From IMG/VR virus record IMGVR_UViG_3300006921_004083, positions 1 to 64,000 of that record: DNA of 64,000 nucleotides; one strand, given 5' to 3'. The notes beneath the pieces were generated by a model. The model searched no databases, had not been told where the DNA came from, and saw only the letters and a list, made by a program, of their open reading frames with translations. The position numbers and the translations under genes are program-made. The stretch comes from a virus. Shown here in pieces: positions 19,101 to 27,994 of this stretch; position 1 is the first letter of the stretch, and each line of letters begins with the position of its first letter.

Positions 19101-21065
19101 GGAGATGGTGATAATCAAACCAACATTAATAATACAATATTCACTAATTGGGGTACCGGTGGGAATACAATCCTTACTCACGCACCAATCGATCCGATAA
19201 AAACTCACGATGTTTATACCCATGGAGATATTATAATAAAACCAACATCTGGTCTTATTGTAAGTGCTTCAACTAATGGTATGACAGTTGAATCGGATAT
19301 TAGGGTACCCGACAATAAAAAGATAATCATGGGTGCCGGTGACGACTTAGAAGTATACAGTGATGGTACTGGGGGTAGAATTGATGTGGGTAGTAGTTAC
19401 CTACAGGTTGCAGGTGATACATTAGATTTTACTGATGGAAGTGCAGTAAGTTATATTCTTAGAGGTTCTGCAGCTGGTGGTGTTTCTTTATATAATGTAG
19501 GAGTTAAGAAATTTGAGACTACCTCTATTGGTGCTACCTTAACAGGTGCATTGTCACTTAAAGACTCATTAGCATTTGGCAATGCGTATATTGGGGAGAT
19601 GGCGGGTAAGTATGCTTCTTCAGCCGCCCACACAACCCAGAATACGATAATAGGTTACCAATCACTATCTAGTCCGTCGATGACAGGTTCTATATCTAAC
19701 ACTACACTTGGTTATAAATCCCTTTCTGCGGCTACTTCTTCACGTGACAATACAGCGATAGGTGCACAATCACAAATGAGTAACACAACAGGAGGGTTTA
19801 ATACAGTAGTTGGTTCAGATTCTCTTCTTTCTAACGAAACTGGGTCATATAATGTTGCGATTGGTGGAAGTGCCTTAAAAGGGGTGGCATCAAACAGTAA
19901 TTCTCAAAATGTTTCAATAGGACATGAGTCTGGATTAGCAATAACTACAGGAAATGCAAATGTATTTTTAGGTTATCAAGCTGGAAGAACATTAACAAGT
20001 GGTACAAATAATATATGTATAGGAGCTGGTACAAACGCCGTAGACGCAACTGGAACTAGACAAATTAATATTGGTAATGTAATATATGGAAGAGATGTTG
20101 CCAATACAGGGTCAATAAACTCCATAGGTATAGGAACAACAACTCCTGGGGCACCAGGTAATTCACCAGCAATACCATTTACGGTAAATGGTGCTATGAG
20201 TGCCACGACACGTTTATATCTTGGTGGTGCTACTGCGGCTAACGGTAACTGGATAGATGGTACTCAGGGTGGTTCAGGTAATGATTTATATATTAATAGT
20301 GCTAATGATGTTGAAATTATAGCAACTGATGATATTACTTTAGAAGCAACTGGAAGAGTTGAGTTTACCGAAAAAAATGCGGCTTCTCCTTCGATGGCGA
20401 TAGACTTAAATGACACCTCAACTCATGCTTATATAGAAAATTATGCAGGTAATGAGGTGGTGGGTATTAATGGATCGACAAGAAGATTATATTTCCTTTG
20501 GCAAGGTGCTATTCCTGCTACTAACCAAAACTGGATTAGTGGTGAAGAAAATGGAGGGGCTGATTTGACTTTAGGTTCTAATAATGATATTGTAATGTCA
20601 GCAACTAGTGTTGGTATAGGAACAACCTCACCAGTAACAAAATTAGATGTACACCATGACCCAACAGGATTAAGTAACAATACTGGTGGTGGTGAAGTGG
20701 TAACATTTGGTTCAGCTGGAGCGGATTACGCAGCGGGTGTTTTAGTACAGTTGAGGGGAGCTTCTAACTGGGTTAAGGCTGATGCCGATGATACCACACA
20801 ACAAGGTAGTCTTCTAGGAATTGCTCTGGGAGCGGCACCAAGTAATGGTATATTATTAAAAGGATTCTATAAAATTAATATAGCAGACGATGTAACAACT
20901 TGGACGGCAGGAGGTCAACTCTATGTTTCCACATCGGATGGTAAAATAACAGAAAGTACTGGTAGTATGGGAAGTGGTGATTACATAAGAGTAGTTGGGT
21001 ATATGACAACGACAACTAATGTAATTTACTTTAACCCAGAATCAACTTATTTAGTAGTAACTTAA
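16197..21065 (+). CDS. Long tail fiber with YadA-like left-handed beta-roll repeats
   Basis: This 1,622-residue protein is dominated by short repeats of the type NTAVGYxSLxxxTxGxxN, the pattern of trimeric left-handed beta-roll heads such as YadA. Three larger modules are visible, beginning near residues 474, 740 and 1,114; the first two open with GAIHSTDY and a PNP turn. GIGTTTP-type turns separate blocks near residues 1,300-1,480. The last 140 residues form a globular tip resembling C-terminal domains of other phage fibers. It likely trimerises and contacts the host surface. Nearly identical short DNA repeats could allow recombination that changes length or specificity. Confidence 0.8.
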   Translation: MACKCTQTTTNATGGGSITSALSACTYPLWINHVSGCTGSALDIHFGNPGANILFNVGQYDYYEVGYGTNNIGINVTNPIHTLSVGGTIDVEQYLHLGESALTGSSAGSVYLGYNAGESRDNNSNSMKNTVVGNASLGSGGVLNNANDNTSIGYGTLMNLTSGKMNTVVGSLAGNALTSQNGNVYLGYGQGYYSTTEENTLRIGNKVQNGGGSTRPLIQGDFATSAATIFGSARITGVPKGDNGFLTIDDDGYLHKSKFTSGPGGGGSNLSLGVSNTGIWTANTTDAAGLPWDTAGDLPGYRSVSISGGTNSTSTSTDWTGTRVGIGTGKPTVPLHVKAPFAWTYVESEGTSSYIASITDSTIAYLGMAAGGGVQSGSTTWRTKSFTSNLSLGGEGFIGTGFSIMRASREVAGDGSTQTVVNPFAILGDTENLDGALVLRGDTNLGGIGGNRGVGIFTARPTKELTVVGSISGTGAIHSTDYLKYPNPSFGTYVGYQSGSGTTSDNYNTAVGYQSIQDMGTASMSLTQRNTAVGYRTLNSAGSVIAGTVTDNVAIGYQSLQLNTGGEYNVGIGVDTLGSGVDIDSHVAVGYQVLQDYTANDTGSKGNVGIGYRTMRKVTTGGRNVGIGYFVAANSTTLGGYNVYIGDVAANGVDNSGYGNVILGAGAATGGTPANSTIAVGYNAQIPYDDDFFMNIGDIIYARKGDAGTGGRDTVMIGAGSYTQSYTPDFTVGVVGALSATGAIHSTDYIKFPNPARSVYIGWKGNSGNTTNTQNTSLGFDSFGAGLSLIDGASDNTAIGFETLKSITNSSNNTAVGSNSQPEVTTGSKNTSLGAKSLLQMVTGSDNVAIGYGSLDESHGDRSTAVGSESLNGEMDGIQNTGLGYRTLYLNNTGRDNVALGHGSMYGGSVNAHNYNTAVGAGSLSGITTGGCNVAVGNNAGAGITNPLGKITTGSNNVVIGCQADIKKGDGDNQTNINNTIFTNWGTGGNTILTHAPIDPIKTHDVYTHGDIIIKPTSGLIVSASTNGMTVESDIRVPDNKKIIMGAGDDLEVYSDGTGGRIDVGSSYLQVAGDTLDFTDGSAVSYILRGSAAGGVSLYNVGVKKFETTSIGATLTGALSLKDSLAFGNAYIGEMAGKYASSAAHTTQNTIIGYQSLSSPSMTGSISNTTLGYKSLSAATSSRDNTAIGAQSQMSNTTGGFNTVVGSDSLLSNETGSYNVAIGGSALKGVASNSNSQNVSIGHESGLAITTGNANVFLGYQAGRTLTSGTNNICIGAGTNAVDATGTRQINIGNVIYGRDVANTGSINSIGIGTTTPGAPGNSPAIPFTVNGAMSATTRLYLGGATAANGNWIDGTQGGSGNDLYINSANDVEIIATDDITLEATGRVEFTEKNAASPSMAIDLNDTSTHAYIENYAGNEVVGINGSTRRLYFLWQGAIPATNQNWISGEENGGADLTLGSNNDIVMSATSVGIGTTSPVTKLDVHHDPTGLSNNTGGGEVVTFGSAGADYAAGVLVQLRGASNWVKADADDTTQQGSLLGIALGAAPSNGILLKGFYKINIADDVTTWTAGGQLYVSTSDGKITESTGSMGSGDYIRVVGYMTTTTNVIYFNPESTYLVVT

Positions 21066-21066
21066 T

Positions 21067-21471
21067 ATGGCATTTTCACAATTAAATGGAATAGCACTGT
21101 GTGACTGGGTCGGAATGAATGGCCTGAATAGAACTGCCACAAGCTCAATTATCGGACAAGATCAAGGCGTTACATGTGGAAAAGACCCTATCTTATCTGA
21201 TGGTCCAACAGTAAGTAGAGAAGTTATATGTACCGATATTCTTGAGAGGGAACCATCAGGTGATGTGAAATTTGTTACAAATATTGGGGAGGCTGGTAAT
21301 TTAGGTGCAAGAAGCGTACTAAGTACTGATGGTGTTTGTTCTGTGGGAACTAAACTACCCGTGGGTTGGTATGTGTTTTTTGGGGAAAATGGTCCGGGAT
21401 ATGACGGATACCAAATAGTTGAAATGGATGGTAGATCATCATGTATGCCAGCCACGATTACAACTTGTTAA
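21067..21471 (+). CDS. Small six-cysteine protein after the fiber gene, unknown function
   Basis: This 134-residue protein starts one base after the fiber stop codon, so it is translationally linked to the fiber. It has six Cys residues, including one in the ALCDW start region and one as the last residue, no signal peptide and no membrane helix. Its Gly/Ser/Thr-rich composition and segments such as LPVGWYVFFGENGPGYDGY suggest a beta-rich virion protein. A fiber tip, fiber chaperone or adhesin role is possible from position only. Confidence 0.5.
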   Translation: MAFSQLNGIALCDWVGMNGLNRTATSSIIGQDQGVTCGKDPILSDGPTVSREVICTDILEREPSGDVKFVTNIGEAGNLGARSVLSTDGVCSVGTKLPVGWYVFFGENGPGYDGYQIVEMDGRSSCMPATITTC

Positions 21472-21502
21472 TTATTTAGTTTTTCTTTTAGAATTTTTTT
21501 TG

Positions 21503-21510
21503 TATATTTG
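21503..21510 (+). promoter_or_regulatory. Bacteroidetes-type -7 box (TATATTTG) before DNA polymerase
   Basis: TATATTTG matches the TAnnTTTG -7 consensus of Bacteroidetes promoters and lies 25 bases before the polymerase ATG after a T-rich run. The same TTTTGTATATTT core occurs before gp32. Host RNA polymerase use in early or middle infection is inferred. Confidence 0.5.
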
Positions 21511-21535
21511 TAGGTAAATATTAACACAAAAACTT

Positions 21536-24262
21536 ATGCCCGTAAAACACGACAAAATTCCCCATATAGACCAAGACACTATTTCATCCTTTTTAGAAGG
21601 ACGAGACCCACAACAATATATTACTGCACTTGAATACGAGGCAGCTAGTAACTATATTCATTTAGTTATTGATGATCCAAATAAAGGGAAATTTACAACA
21701 AGAAAGAAATTAAAACCTTTCCTTTGGTGTAAGGAGGATGTCTTTACATCTGAACAAATTAATTTTTACGGAAGAGATAAAAGAAGGATTAGGACCGCCA
21801 TGAAACAATTCGGTATTAAAATGAAAAAACTAAATACTGTGGGGGATAGTAGACTGGAGGATGGGTTCAAATATCTTGTATATACAAACCAAGGTTTTTA
21901 TACCTTATTGAAATTTTTTGGTGATGGTGGAATACAACCATATAAAAATAGAGAATATTTTGAACTAATCTCCCCAGTTGAACAATATATGATATCAACA
22001 GGTAAACGACTATTTAAGGGTTTTGAAAACTATGACGATGTACATAGACTGGTTTTTGATATTGAAACAACGTCTTTAGAACCATCCGATGGTACAATAT
22101 TTTCTATTGGGGTAAAGGACAATAGAGGATTTGAAGTTGTTTTGGACGCAAACAATGAGGAAGAAGAAAAAGAAATGTTAGTGAACTTCTTCAAAGTAAT
22201 TGATTATGTCCGTCCTTCTATAATAGGAGGGTATAATTCAGAAAATTTTGATTGGTACTGGATAGTGTCAAGATGTGAAATGTTAGGGTTAGATATAAAA
22301 GAGATCGCTAAAACTCTCGACCCTAAGAAAAAATCTAAATTTAGAAGAAGAGAAAATATATTAAAATTAGCCAATGAAGTAGAGAAGTTTGAACAAACTA
22401 GTATGTGGGGTTATAATATTATTGACGTTATTCATTCAGTTAGAAGGGCTATGGCTATTAACTCAAATATTAAATCCGCGGGGTTAAAGTATATTTGTAA
22501 ACAACAAAGAATCGCAAAAGATAATCGAGTATACGTCGATCACGATAAAATCGCAAAATTAAGGTTTGATAAAAATCCTTACTGGATTAATATTAAAACT
22601 GGTGAGTGGTCGGAGTCTAGTGAACAAAAAATACCTGATGGTTGGGAGGAAATAACTGGTAAGGAAATAGTAGAGAAGTATCTACTAGATGATATCTGGG
22701 AGACTTTAGAGGTTGATAACAGTTTTAACCAATCGTCCTTTTTAATGGCAAAAATACTACCAACAATATATGAACGTGTTTCAACAATGGGGACCGCATC
22801 TATATGGAAATTATTAATGTTATCCTGGTCCTATGAAAATAATATTGCCATTCCAACAAAAGGAGAAAAAAGAAGTTTTACCGGGGGATTATCCAGAATA
22901 CTTAAGGTTGGGTACTCAAGAGATATTGTTAAATTAGATTACGCATCACTTTACCCATCAATTATGATTACCCACGGTGTTTATCCAGAATGTGACGTTT
23001 CGGGGGCAATGCATGCCATGTTACAATATCTCTATGATACTAGAAATAAGTACAAATACATGGCTAACGAATGGGCGGAAAAAGGAGATAAAAAAAAGGC
23101 GTCCTTTTTCAAAGCTAAACAATTACCAATTAAAATTATCAATAACTCTATGTATGGTTCACTAACCGCTCCACAAGTTTTTAACTGGGGAGATGTTATG
23201 AAAGGAGAGGAAGTTACCTGTACCGCCAGGATGTACCTTAGATTATTAGTTAGGTTTTTTGAAAATCGAGGTTTCATACCTCTTGTATTAGATACTGATG
23301 GATGTAATTTTAGTGTACCAGAATCAACAAAGAAATATACTTACATTGGTAAAGGAATACATCATTTTGTAGAAAAAGATAAAGAGTATAGTGGTACCCC
23401 CGCCGTAGTTGCGGAATTTAATGACTCTTATATGAGAGGGGTTATGGGACTAGATATAGATGGTTTTTGGAAATCATCAATAAATGTATCTCGTAAAAAT
23501 TACGCTGATTTAACAGAAGATGGTAAGGTAGATATTGTGGGAAATACAATTAAATCTAAAGCACTTCCAGATTATATTAAGGAGTTTATTGATAATGGTT
23601 TGGAGATGTTATTAAATGGTAAAGGACCGGAGTTTATAGAATATTATTATGAACATTTACAAAATATCTATGATTGTAAAATACCACTTAGTAAAATAGC
23701 ATCCAAATCTAGAGTTAAAAGAACAGTTAAATCCTACATCAATAGAGGTAATAATAAAGCTGGTAATCCTCTTCCTTCACAAGCACATATGGAATTGATT
23801 ATAAAAAATAATCTTAGAGTTAGTCTGGGTGATACTATTTTCTATGTAAATAACGGTACTAGGGCGTCTCATGGAGATATACAAAAGAAAAAAGGTGAAC
23901 TAACATTTAATTGTTATCTTTTAGATAAAGACCAAATGGAAAAAAATCCAGATATCTGTGGGGAATATAACAAAGCCAGATATATCTCTAACTTTAATAA
24001 AAGAGTTAAACCTCTTTTGGTTTCTTTTGAACCAGCAATACGAGATAACGTATTGAAGGCTGTAGATAAAAAAGGTTTACTGGAACCAAGAGAGTATTAT
24101 ACTAAAACACAAATGTCACTAATATCTGGAATACCTTTTGCGGAGAAAGATCAGGACACTATGGAAGATTTAATGAAAATGGATGAAAGAGAAGTGGTAT
24201 TTTGGTCAGATATAAATAGTTCACCTAAAGAACATCTAATGTCAGTTCTCTCCACAAAATAA
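21536..24262 (+). CDS. 43: Family B DNA polymerase with 3'-5' exonuclease (T4 gp43 type)
   Basis: At 908 residues it matches T4 gp43 (898). The exonuclease domain shows FDIETTS (Asp175, Glu177), NSENFDW (about 234-240) and a YLLDDIWE segment near 380. The polymerase domain shows DYASLYPSI (Asp468), the KIINNSMYG fingers motif (533-541) and the catalytic DTD at 586-588. It replicates the phage genome together with gp32, gp41 and clamp proteins. It is preceded by a TATATTTG promoter box rather than the TATTTATA motif of the surrounding structural genes, which fits earlier expression. No intein or intron is seen. Confidence 0.97.
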   Translation: MPVKHDKIPHIDQDTISSFLEGRDPQQYITALEYEAASNYIHLVIDDPNKGKFTTRKKLKPFLWCKEDVFTSEQINFYGRDKRRIRTAMKQFGIKMKKLNTVGDSRLEDGFKYLVYTNQGFYTLLKFFGDGGIQPYKNREYFELISPVEQYMISTGKRLFKGFENYDDVHRLVFDIETTSLEPSDGTIFSIGVKDNRGFEVVLDANNEEEEKEMLVNFFKVIDYVRPSIIGGYNSENFDWYWIVSRCEMLGLDIKEIAKTLDPKKKSKFRRRENILKLANEVEKFEQTSMWGYNIIDVIHSVRRAMAINSNIKSAGLKYICKQQRIAKDNRVYVDHDKIAKLRFDKNPYWINIKTGEWSESSEQKIPDGWEEITGKEIVEKYLLDDIWETLEVDNSFNQSSFLMAKILPTIYERVSTMGTASIWKLLMLSWSYENNIAIPTKGEKRSFTGGLSRILKVGYSRDIVKLDYASLYPSIMITHGVYPECDVSGAMHAMLQYLYDTRNKYKYMANEWAEKGDKKKASFFKAKQLPIKIINNSMYGSLTAPQVFNWGDVMKGEEVTCTARMYLRLLVRFFENRGFIPLVLDTDGCNFSVPESTKKYTYIGKGIHHFVEKDKEYSGTPAVVAEFNDSYMRGVMGLDIDGFWKSSINVSRKNYADLTEDGKVDIVGNTIKSKALPDYIKEFIDNGLEMLLNGKGPEFIEYYYEHLQNIYDCKIPLSKIASKSRVKRTVKSYINRGNNKAGNPLPSQAHMELIIKNNLRVSLGDTIFYVNNGTRASHGDIQKKKGELTFNCYLLDKDQMEKNPDICGEYNKARYISNFNKRVKPLLVSFEPAIRDNVLKAVDKKGLLEPREYYTKTQMSLISGIPFAEKDQDTMEDLMKMDEREVVFWSDINSSPKEHLMSVLSTK

Positions 24263-24303
24263 TTAATTCAACACAAAATCCCAAACGTTTTATTATGGTT
24301 TGA

Positions 24304-24311
24304 TATTTATA
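24304..24311 (+). promoter_or_regulatory. TATTTATA promoter motif
   Basis: Exact motif followed by GTATAAAAC, 16 bases before the ATG at 24,328; it heads a block of small genes that runs to 26,691. Confidence 0.6.
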
Positions 24312-24327
24312 GTATAAAACAGATACT

Positions 24328-24906
24328 ATGAATAAAAAGGATTTAATGGAGTTAATTGATTCTACTGGAAGTATTATTTCCGGGGACTATACTATTAATC
24401 ACGATTTTGGTAGTGATAAAACTTCTGATTCGTTTGAAAAAATGACTAGACAAGGGGCCTCTAATTTCTATGGATATAGAAGATTTTGGGGTGAAAATGA
24501 AAAAGATAAAAAACATTCTGAACTTGCGGACAAATTACAAAACAATCCCGCAAAATTTTTCCAAATACTTAAAAAAAATAATAAAGAGTCTGAGTTTGAA
24601 GATTATTTCACTAAAGATAATTCTGAGGATTTAATGAAAGAAATGTTAGAGGATATAGTCACTAATCGTATGGATAGTAGTGATCTTTTACCTACTAACA
24701 ACGATGTGGAAATAATGAGTTTAGAAGAATATTCTGATGAGGACCCTATATTAGTCAAATGGGCTATGTTAATAAAAGAATTGTGGATGGAGCGAGAAAA
24801 TAGTGAAAGACTTATTATTCTAAATGCGTTAATGAAAGATGTGAATTTTACTGAAGTAAGTCCATCCATTAAAGAAAAATTAACAATGATGATTAATGGC
24901 GAATAA
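24328..24906 (+). CDS. Unknown acidic phage protein
   Basis: This 192-residue protein is rich in Lys, Glu and Asp and predicted to be mostly helical, with no membrane segment or signal peptide. I do not recognise it. A FYGYRRFWGENEKDKK segment near residue 47 is the most distinctive stretch. It is the first gene of a run of small genes after a TATTTATA promoter motif and overlaps the next gene by 11 bp. The position before the neck gene suggests a virion-assembly role, but nothing in the sequence proves it. Confidence 0.6.
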   Translation: MNKKDLMELIDSTGSIISGDYTINHDFGSDKTSDSFEKMTRQGASNFYGYRRFWGENEKDKKHSELADKLQNNPAKFFQILKKNNKESEFEDYFTKDNSEDLMKEMLEDIVTNRMDSSDLLPTNNDVEIMSLEEYSDEDPILVKWAMLIKELWMERENSERLIILNALMKDVNFTEVSPSIKEKLTMMINGE

Positions 24907-25378
24907 GGATTTATATGGGAATAAGTACACTATACCTAATGATGTAATTAAGTCTATTAATAATGAAATTAGTAGAAATAAAAATAATAAAACACTAAAG
25001 GGATATAAAAGAGCACAGAATATTGTAAGTGATAAATCTATGACATATTCTATGTTAAAAAGAATGAAGAATTTTTTTGATGGTTTTAAGGGTGGTAAGG
25101 ATAATCCTGAGTATTTGATTAATGGTGGTGATAAGATGAAAACCTGGGTTAATAATACTTTAACTAAATCTAGGGGTGATGTTAATAGGGAAAAAAGAAC
25201 AAAGTCCGACGCAGGGATGAAAAATCAATTTAAGAAAACCCATACAAAGGATCGAGAAAATAAAAATGTCACAAAAGTAAATGTTCCTAGAGCACAAAAT
25301 AACTCCAGACAAATATTTACTAATAAGACAGTATACAAAGAAATGATAAAAACAATAAATAACATACTAAAAAATTAA
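24896..25378 (+). CDS. Unknown basic phage protein
   Basis: This 160-residue protein is strongly basic, with many Lys, Arg and Asn residues, and has a central glycine-bearing segment (FFDGFKGGKDNPEYLINGG). The C-terminal half is low in hydrophobic residues and probably disordered. The charge could suit DNA contact or binding to an acidic partner such as the preceding protein. Its start overlaps that gene by 11 bp, so the two are probably co-translated. No family is recognised. Confidence 0.6.
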   Translation: MANKDLYGNKYTIPNDVIKSINNEISRNKNNKTLKGYKRAQNIVSDKSMTYSMLKRMKNFFDGFKGGKDNPEYLINGGDKMKTWVNNTLTKSRGDVNREKRTKSDAGMKNQFKKTHTKDRENKNVTKVNVPRAQNNSRQIFTNKTVYKEMIKTINNILKN

Positions 25379-25383
25379 TTACT

Positions 25384-25716
25384 ATGGCAACACTAGACGA
25401 AACAGCTAATAACAAAAGAACCGAGGCGTTTGCTATCAATCAAAGTAAATTTGGTTATAACGAAACCGTCGCTTACAGTGAATCTCACCAGAACGCTTTA
25501 AGTGATGGAGATGCTAAAGGTAAAGGTAACCCAGCATTTGCTGGTGGTTTACTTAACGGTTATGCGGCACCAGCAGAAGCTGAGGTAGGTAGTTCTATCG
25601 ACGTTGAAAAACGAACAGAGGCTATCTCAATGAACGAAGGTACTAATGGAATGTCACCTGACACACCATATAGTGGCCCAATTCTAAACCCTTACCCTTA
25701 CCAAACAGAGTCTTAA
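25384..25716 (+). CDS. Unknown small virion-block protein
   Basis: This 110-residue protein is rich in Ala, Gly, Asn and Ser, with a repeated KRTEA element near residues 12 and 77 and a Pro-rich C-terminus. It starts five bases after the preceding stop. No known domain is seen. The two KRTEA units suggest internal duplication of a short peptide-like segment. Confidence 0.55.
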   Translation: MATLDETANNKRTEAFAINQSKFGYNETVAYSESHQNALSDGDAKGKGNPAFAGGLLNGYAAPAEAEVGSSIDVEKRTEAISMNEGTNGMSPDTPYSGPILNPYPYQTES

Positions 25717-25726
25717 AAATTATAAT

Positions 25727-26095
25727 ATGAAATTAACTTCTCTATATAAGGATATAATTTTAGAGGCGGTAAATCGTAATCAAATAATTAGTGCGATTAA
25801 TAATCGTAATATATGTACTATATACTATGAAGGAGACACTATTTCTAATCCTGGGTATAGAGAGATAGAACCATATGTATACGGTCTTTCAAAGAGAGAA
25901 AACCAGGTTGTAAGGGCATTTCAATTGGAGGGGAAGAGCGATACTCCAGAAAATCTACCAGGGTGGAGATTGTTTAGGGTTGATAGAATGGTTGACTTTG
26001 TTAATAGTGGTGATATATTTAATGAAGCAAAACCTTTATATAACCCTACGGGAGATAAGGATATGACAAGGATATACGCACAAGCAAAATTTTAA
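25727..26095 (+). CDS. Small protein with WYL-like segment
   Basis: This 122-residue protein begins MKLTSLYKDIILEAVNR. It contains a segment of the type IYYEGD...GYREIEPYVYGLS...RAFQL...GWRLFRVDRM (about residues 27-85). That order of Tyr, Glu-Pro and Arg-aligned elements resembles the WYL ligand-sensing domain, which in bacteria is usually fused to a DNA-binding domain; none is present here. The likeness is by eye. It could be a small regulator or a nucleic-acid-binding virion factor. Confidence 0.5.
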   Translation: MKLTSLYKDIILEAVNRNQIISAINNRNICTIYYEGDTISNPGYREIEPYVYGLSKRENQVVRAFQLEGKSDTPENLPGWRLFRVDRMVDFVNSGDIFNEAKPLYNPTGDKDMTRIYAQAKF

Positions 26096-26097
26096 TT

Positions 26098-26691
26098 ATG
26101 GCAGAAGCACCAGTAGATATAAGACAATTAGCAGGGATATTAGGAAAATCCAAATCCCTTTTAGATAAAGTAGATGAAACTTTCGGCAAAAGTGGTAGTG
26201 GGGGAGAATATAGTAAAAGTAGTATGAACGAGAATAAACAACCACCATTACCATCAGGTATGGTCGATTCTTCTCAAATGCTTACCAGTTTACCAGCAGG
26301 GCAAACACCACAGATTAGTTCAGACCCAACACAACCAATAAGAAGAACCCTTAAAAACGCTAAAACAACTAAAATGCCAAAAGAAATTGTCGAGGCAATG
26401 GTTAATAATCCAGTGGCCGACCCAGCATCTATAGGGTCAATGGACGGTATGGATCCTGAGTTAATTAAAATGATAAATCCTAATTATCAAAAAGAATCTC
26501 AAAAAGTTATACAAGAATCAACACCTACTCAACAAAATAAAACTACTAGTCCTAGTGAATTAAAATCTTTAATTAGAGAAGTAGTAGAGGAAATTATTGT
26601 TGAAAGAAAGGTTGATGAACAGTTACAAATTAGAGTTGGGGATACCATCTTTACAGGAAAAATAACAAAATCAAAATCAATTAACAAATAA
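26098..26691 (+). CDS. Unknown, largely disordered protein
   Basis: This 197-residue protein has a short N-terminal helix (DIRQLAGILGKSKSLLDKV), then a long Ser/Pro/Gln-rich region that looks disordered, then a helical segment (LKSLIREVVEEIIVERK) near 160 and a short beta tail. It follows the WYL-like gene by two bases. A helix-linker-helix layout is typical of assembly or scaffold-like proteins, but no family is recognised. Confidence 0.5.
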   Translation: MAEAPVDIRQLAGILGKSKSLLDKVDETFGKSGSGGEYSKSSMNENKQPPLPSGMVDSSQMLTSLPAGQTPQISSDPTQPIRRTLKNAKTTKMPKEIVEAMVNNPVADPASIGSMDGMDPELIKMINPNYQKESQKVIQESTPTQQNKTTSPSELKSLIREVVEEIIVERKVDEQLQIRVGDTIFTGKITKSKSINK

Positions 26692-26699
26692 ACATCAAA

Positions 26700-26777
26700 A
26701 TGGAAAATTCTTGTAAAGGACAAAAAGGTGGTTGTTTAGCTAGTAGTGATGCAGGTAGTACTGTAGACCAAAAATAA
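26700..26777 (+). CDS. Possible 25-residue microprotein
   Basis: An ATG eight bases after the preceding stop opens a 25-codon frame encoding MENSCKGQKGGCLASSDAGS and five more residues. It has two Cys residues and an A-rich leader like its neighbours. Too short for composition to prove coding; it could be chance. Confidence 0.3.
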   Translation: MENSCKGQKGGCLASSDAGSTVDQK

Positions 26778-26818
26778 ACATCCTAAAATATATTGTATTA
26801 GTTTTGTTAGTATCTTAA

Positions 26819-26826
26819 TATTTATA
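26819..26826 (+). promoter_or_regulatory. TATTTATA promoter motif
   Basis: Exact motif followed by TTAAAAGAG, 16 bases before the neck gene ATG at 26,843. Confidence 0.6.
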
Positions 26827-26842
26827 TTAAAAGAGAACACAT

Positions 26843-27988
26843 ATGGCAAATGATTCAACTAATATAACCATCGCAGAAAGAGCGTCATTATTTCGTAAGA
26901 CCAGACATCGTTTAGGGGCACCGGTAAGAAAAGTAGAGTTAACAGATGAACAACTTGATACTTTACTTACGATTGCTGTTGAAGACTATGTGCAATACCA
27001 GTATGAATGGTTGGTTGACAATCAATGGCCTAGTTTACTTAACCAAAGTTTAACTCCAGAACAGGTAGTTACTGGACTAAGTCAAAAAACTCTAGGAGTA
27101 GAAATAGAATACACATATGCTTATTCTAAAGCAGTTGGTCTACAAGCTAGAGGTCCTTGGGAATTAAAAACCGACTTTATTGATTTAGTTGGTAACCAAC
27201 AACAGTATCTTTTACCGGCAAATAGAGAGATTAATGAAGTTTTGTGGTATACACCACCTACTCTAGACCAATCTGTTATTGATCCCTTTATAGGAATTGG
27301 TGGTGCGTTTGGTGGAGGTTTTGGTGGTGAAGGTGGATTAGCCCAGTTTGGTATGGGGGCTTATTACGTAATGCCGGCTTTTGATGTTCTTTTGAGACAA
27401 ACGGACAGAAATCTTAAAAATAGAATGATTAGGGGGGATTTACAATATAAATTAACGGCTGGACCAACAGACTCTTCAGGAAATCACCAAAGGTATCTTT
27501 GGTTGATGCCAACACCTGGAGGGAAATATGATAGAGGGGCCATGAGTTTATACCAAGGAAAGGTTTGGTATCGTTATTATGATATTGATAACACATCAGA
27601 CGAAACAAGTTCAGAGGCTTGTTTGAACGCAAATGCTGATGTAATTAAGTTACCTTCTGATGTACCATTAGACGCTATTGAATATGCGTCGTTAAATTTA
27701 CCATCTAAAATATGGGTACGAAGATATCTTTTAGGTTTAGCTAAAGAAACTTTAGGTAGAGTTAGAGGTAAATTTTCTGGTTCATTAAATGTACCAGGTG
27801 CAGATGTATCTATGGATTATGAATCTCTCCTATCTGAGGGTAAAGACGAACAGTCGAAATTAATAGAGGAGTTGGGTGAAAGGTTAACTAGTATGAGTAA
27901 TTTAGGACAATCCGAAGCTCGTTCAACAACGGCTGAATCGTTAAATAAATCTCTTAGTTATATACCGTTGGGTATGTACGTAATTTAA
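26843..27988 (+). CDS. 13: Neck (head completion) protein, T4 gp13-like
   Basis: This 381-residue protein starts with a segment typical of gp13 neck proteins, RLGAPVRKVELTDEQLD (about residues 24-40), followed by a helix with DYVQYQYEW. The C-terminal part has W.RRYLLGLAKETLGRVRGKF, the conserved end region of that family, followed by a PGADVSMDYESLLSEG segment. A glycine-rich insert lies near residues 155-175. gp13 sits below the portal and, with gp14, seals the head before tail joining. T4 gp13 is 309 residues, so this version is longer. Its promoter motif and position before gp14/gp15-like genes agree. Assignment is by remembered motifs. Confidence 0.68.
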   Translation: MANDSTNITIAERASLFRKTRHRLGAPVRKVELTDEQLDTLLTIAVEDYVQYQYEWLVDNQWPSLLNQSLTPEQVVTGLSQKTLGVEIEYTYAYSKAVGLQARGPWELKTDFIDLVGNQQQYLLPANREINEVLWYTPPTLDQSVIDPFIGIGGAFGGGFGGEGGLAQFGMGAYYVMPAFDVLLRQTDRNLKNRMIRGDLQYKLTAGPTDSSGNHQRYLWLMPTPGGKYDRGAMSLYQGKVWYRYYDIDNTSDETSSEACLNANADVIKLPSDVPLDAIEYASLNLPSKIWVRRYLLGLAKETLGRVRGKFSGSLNVPGADVSMDYESLLSEGKDEQSKLIEELGERLTSMSNLGQSEARSTTAESLNKSLSYIPLGMYVI

Positions 27989-27994
27989 TTAATT

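Noticed and set aside
16197-21065. Repeated short DNA in the fiber gene as a CRISPR-like array or satellite
   Set aside because: The repeats are coding and vary in length, matching YadA-like protein repeats.
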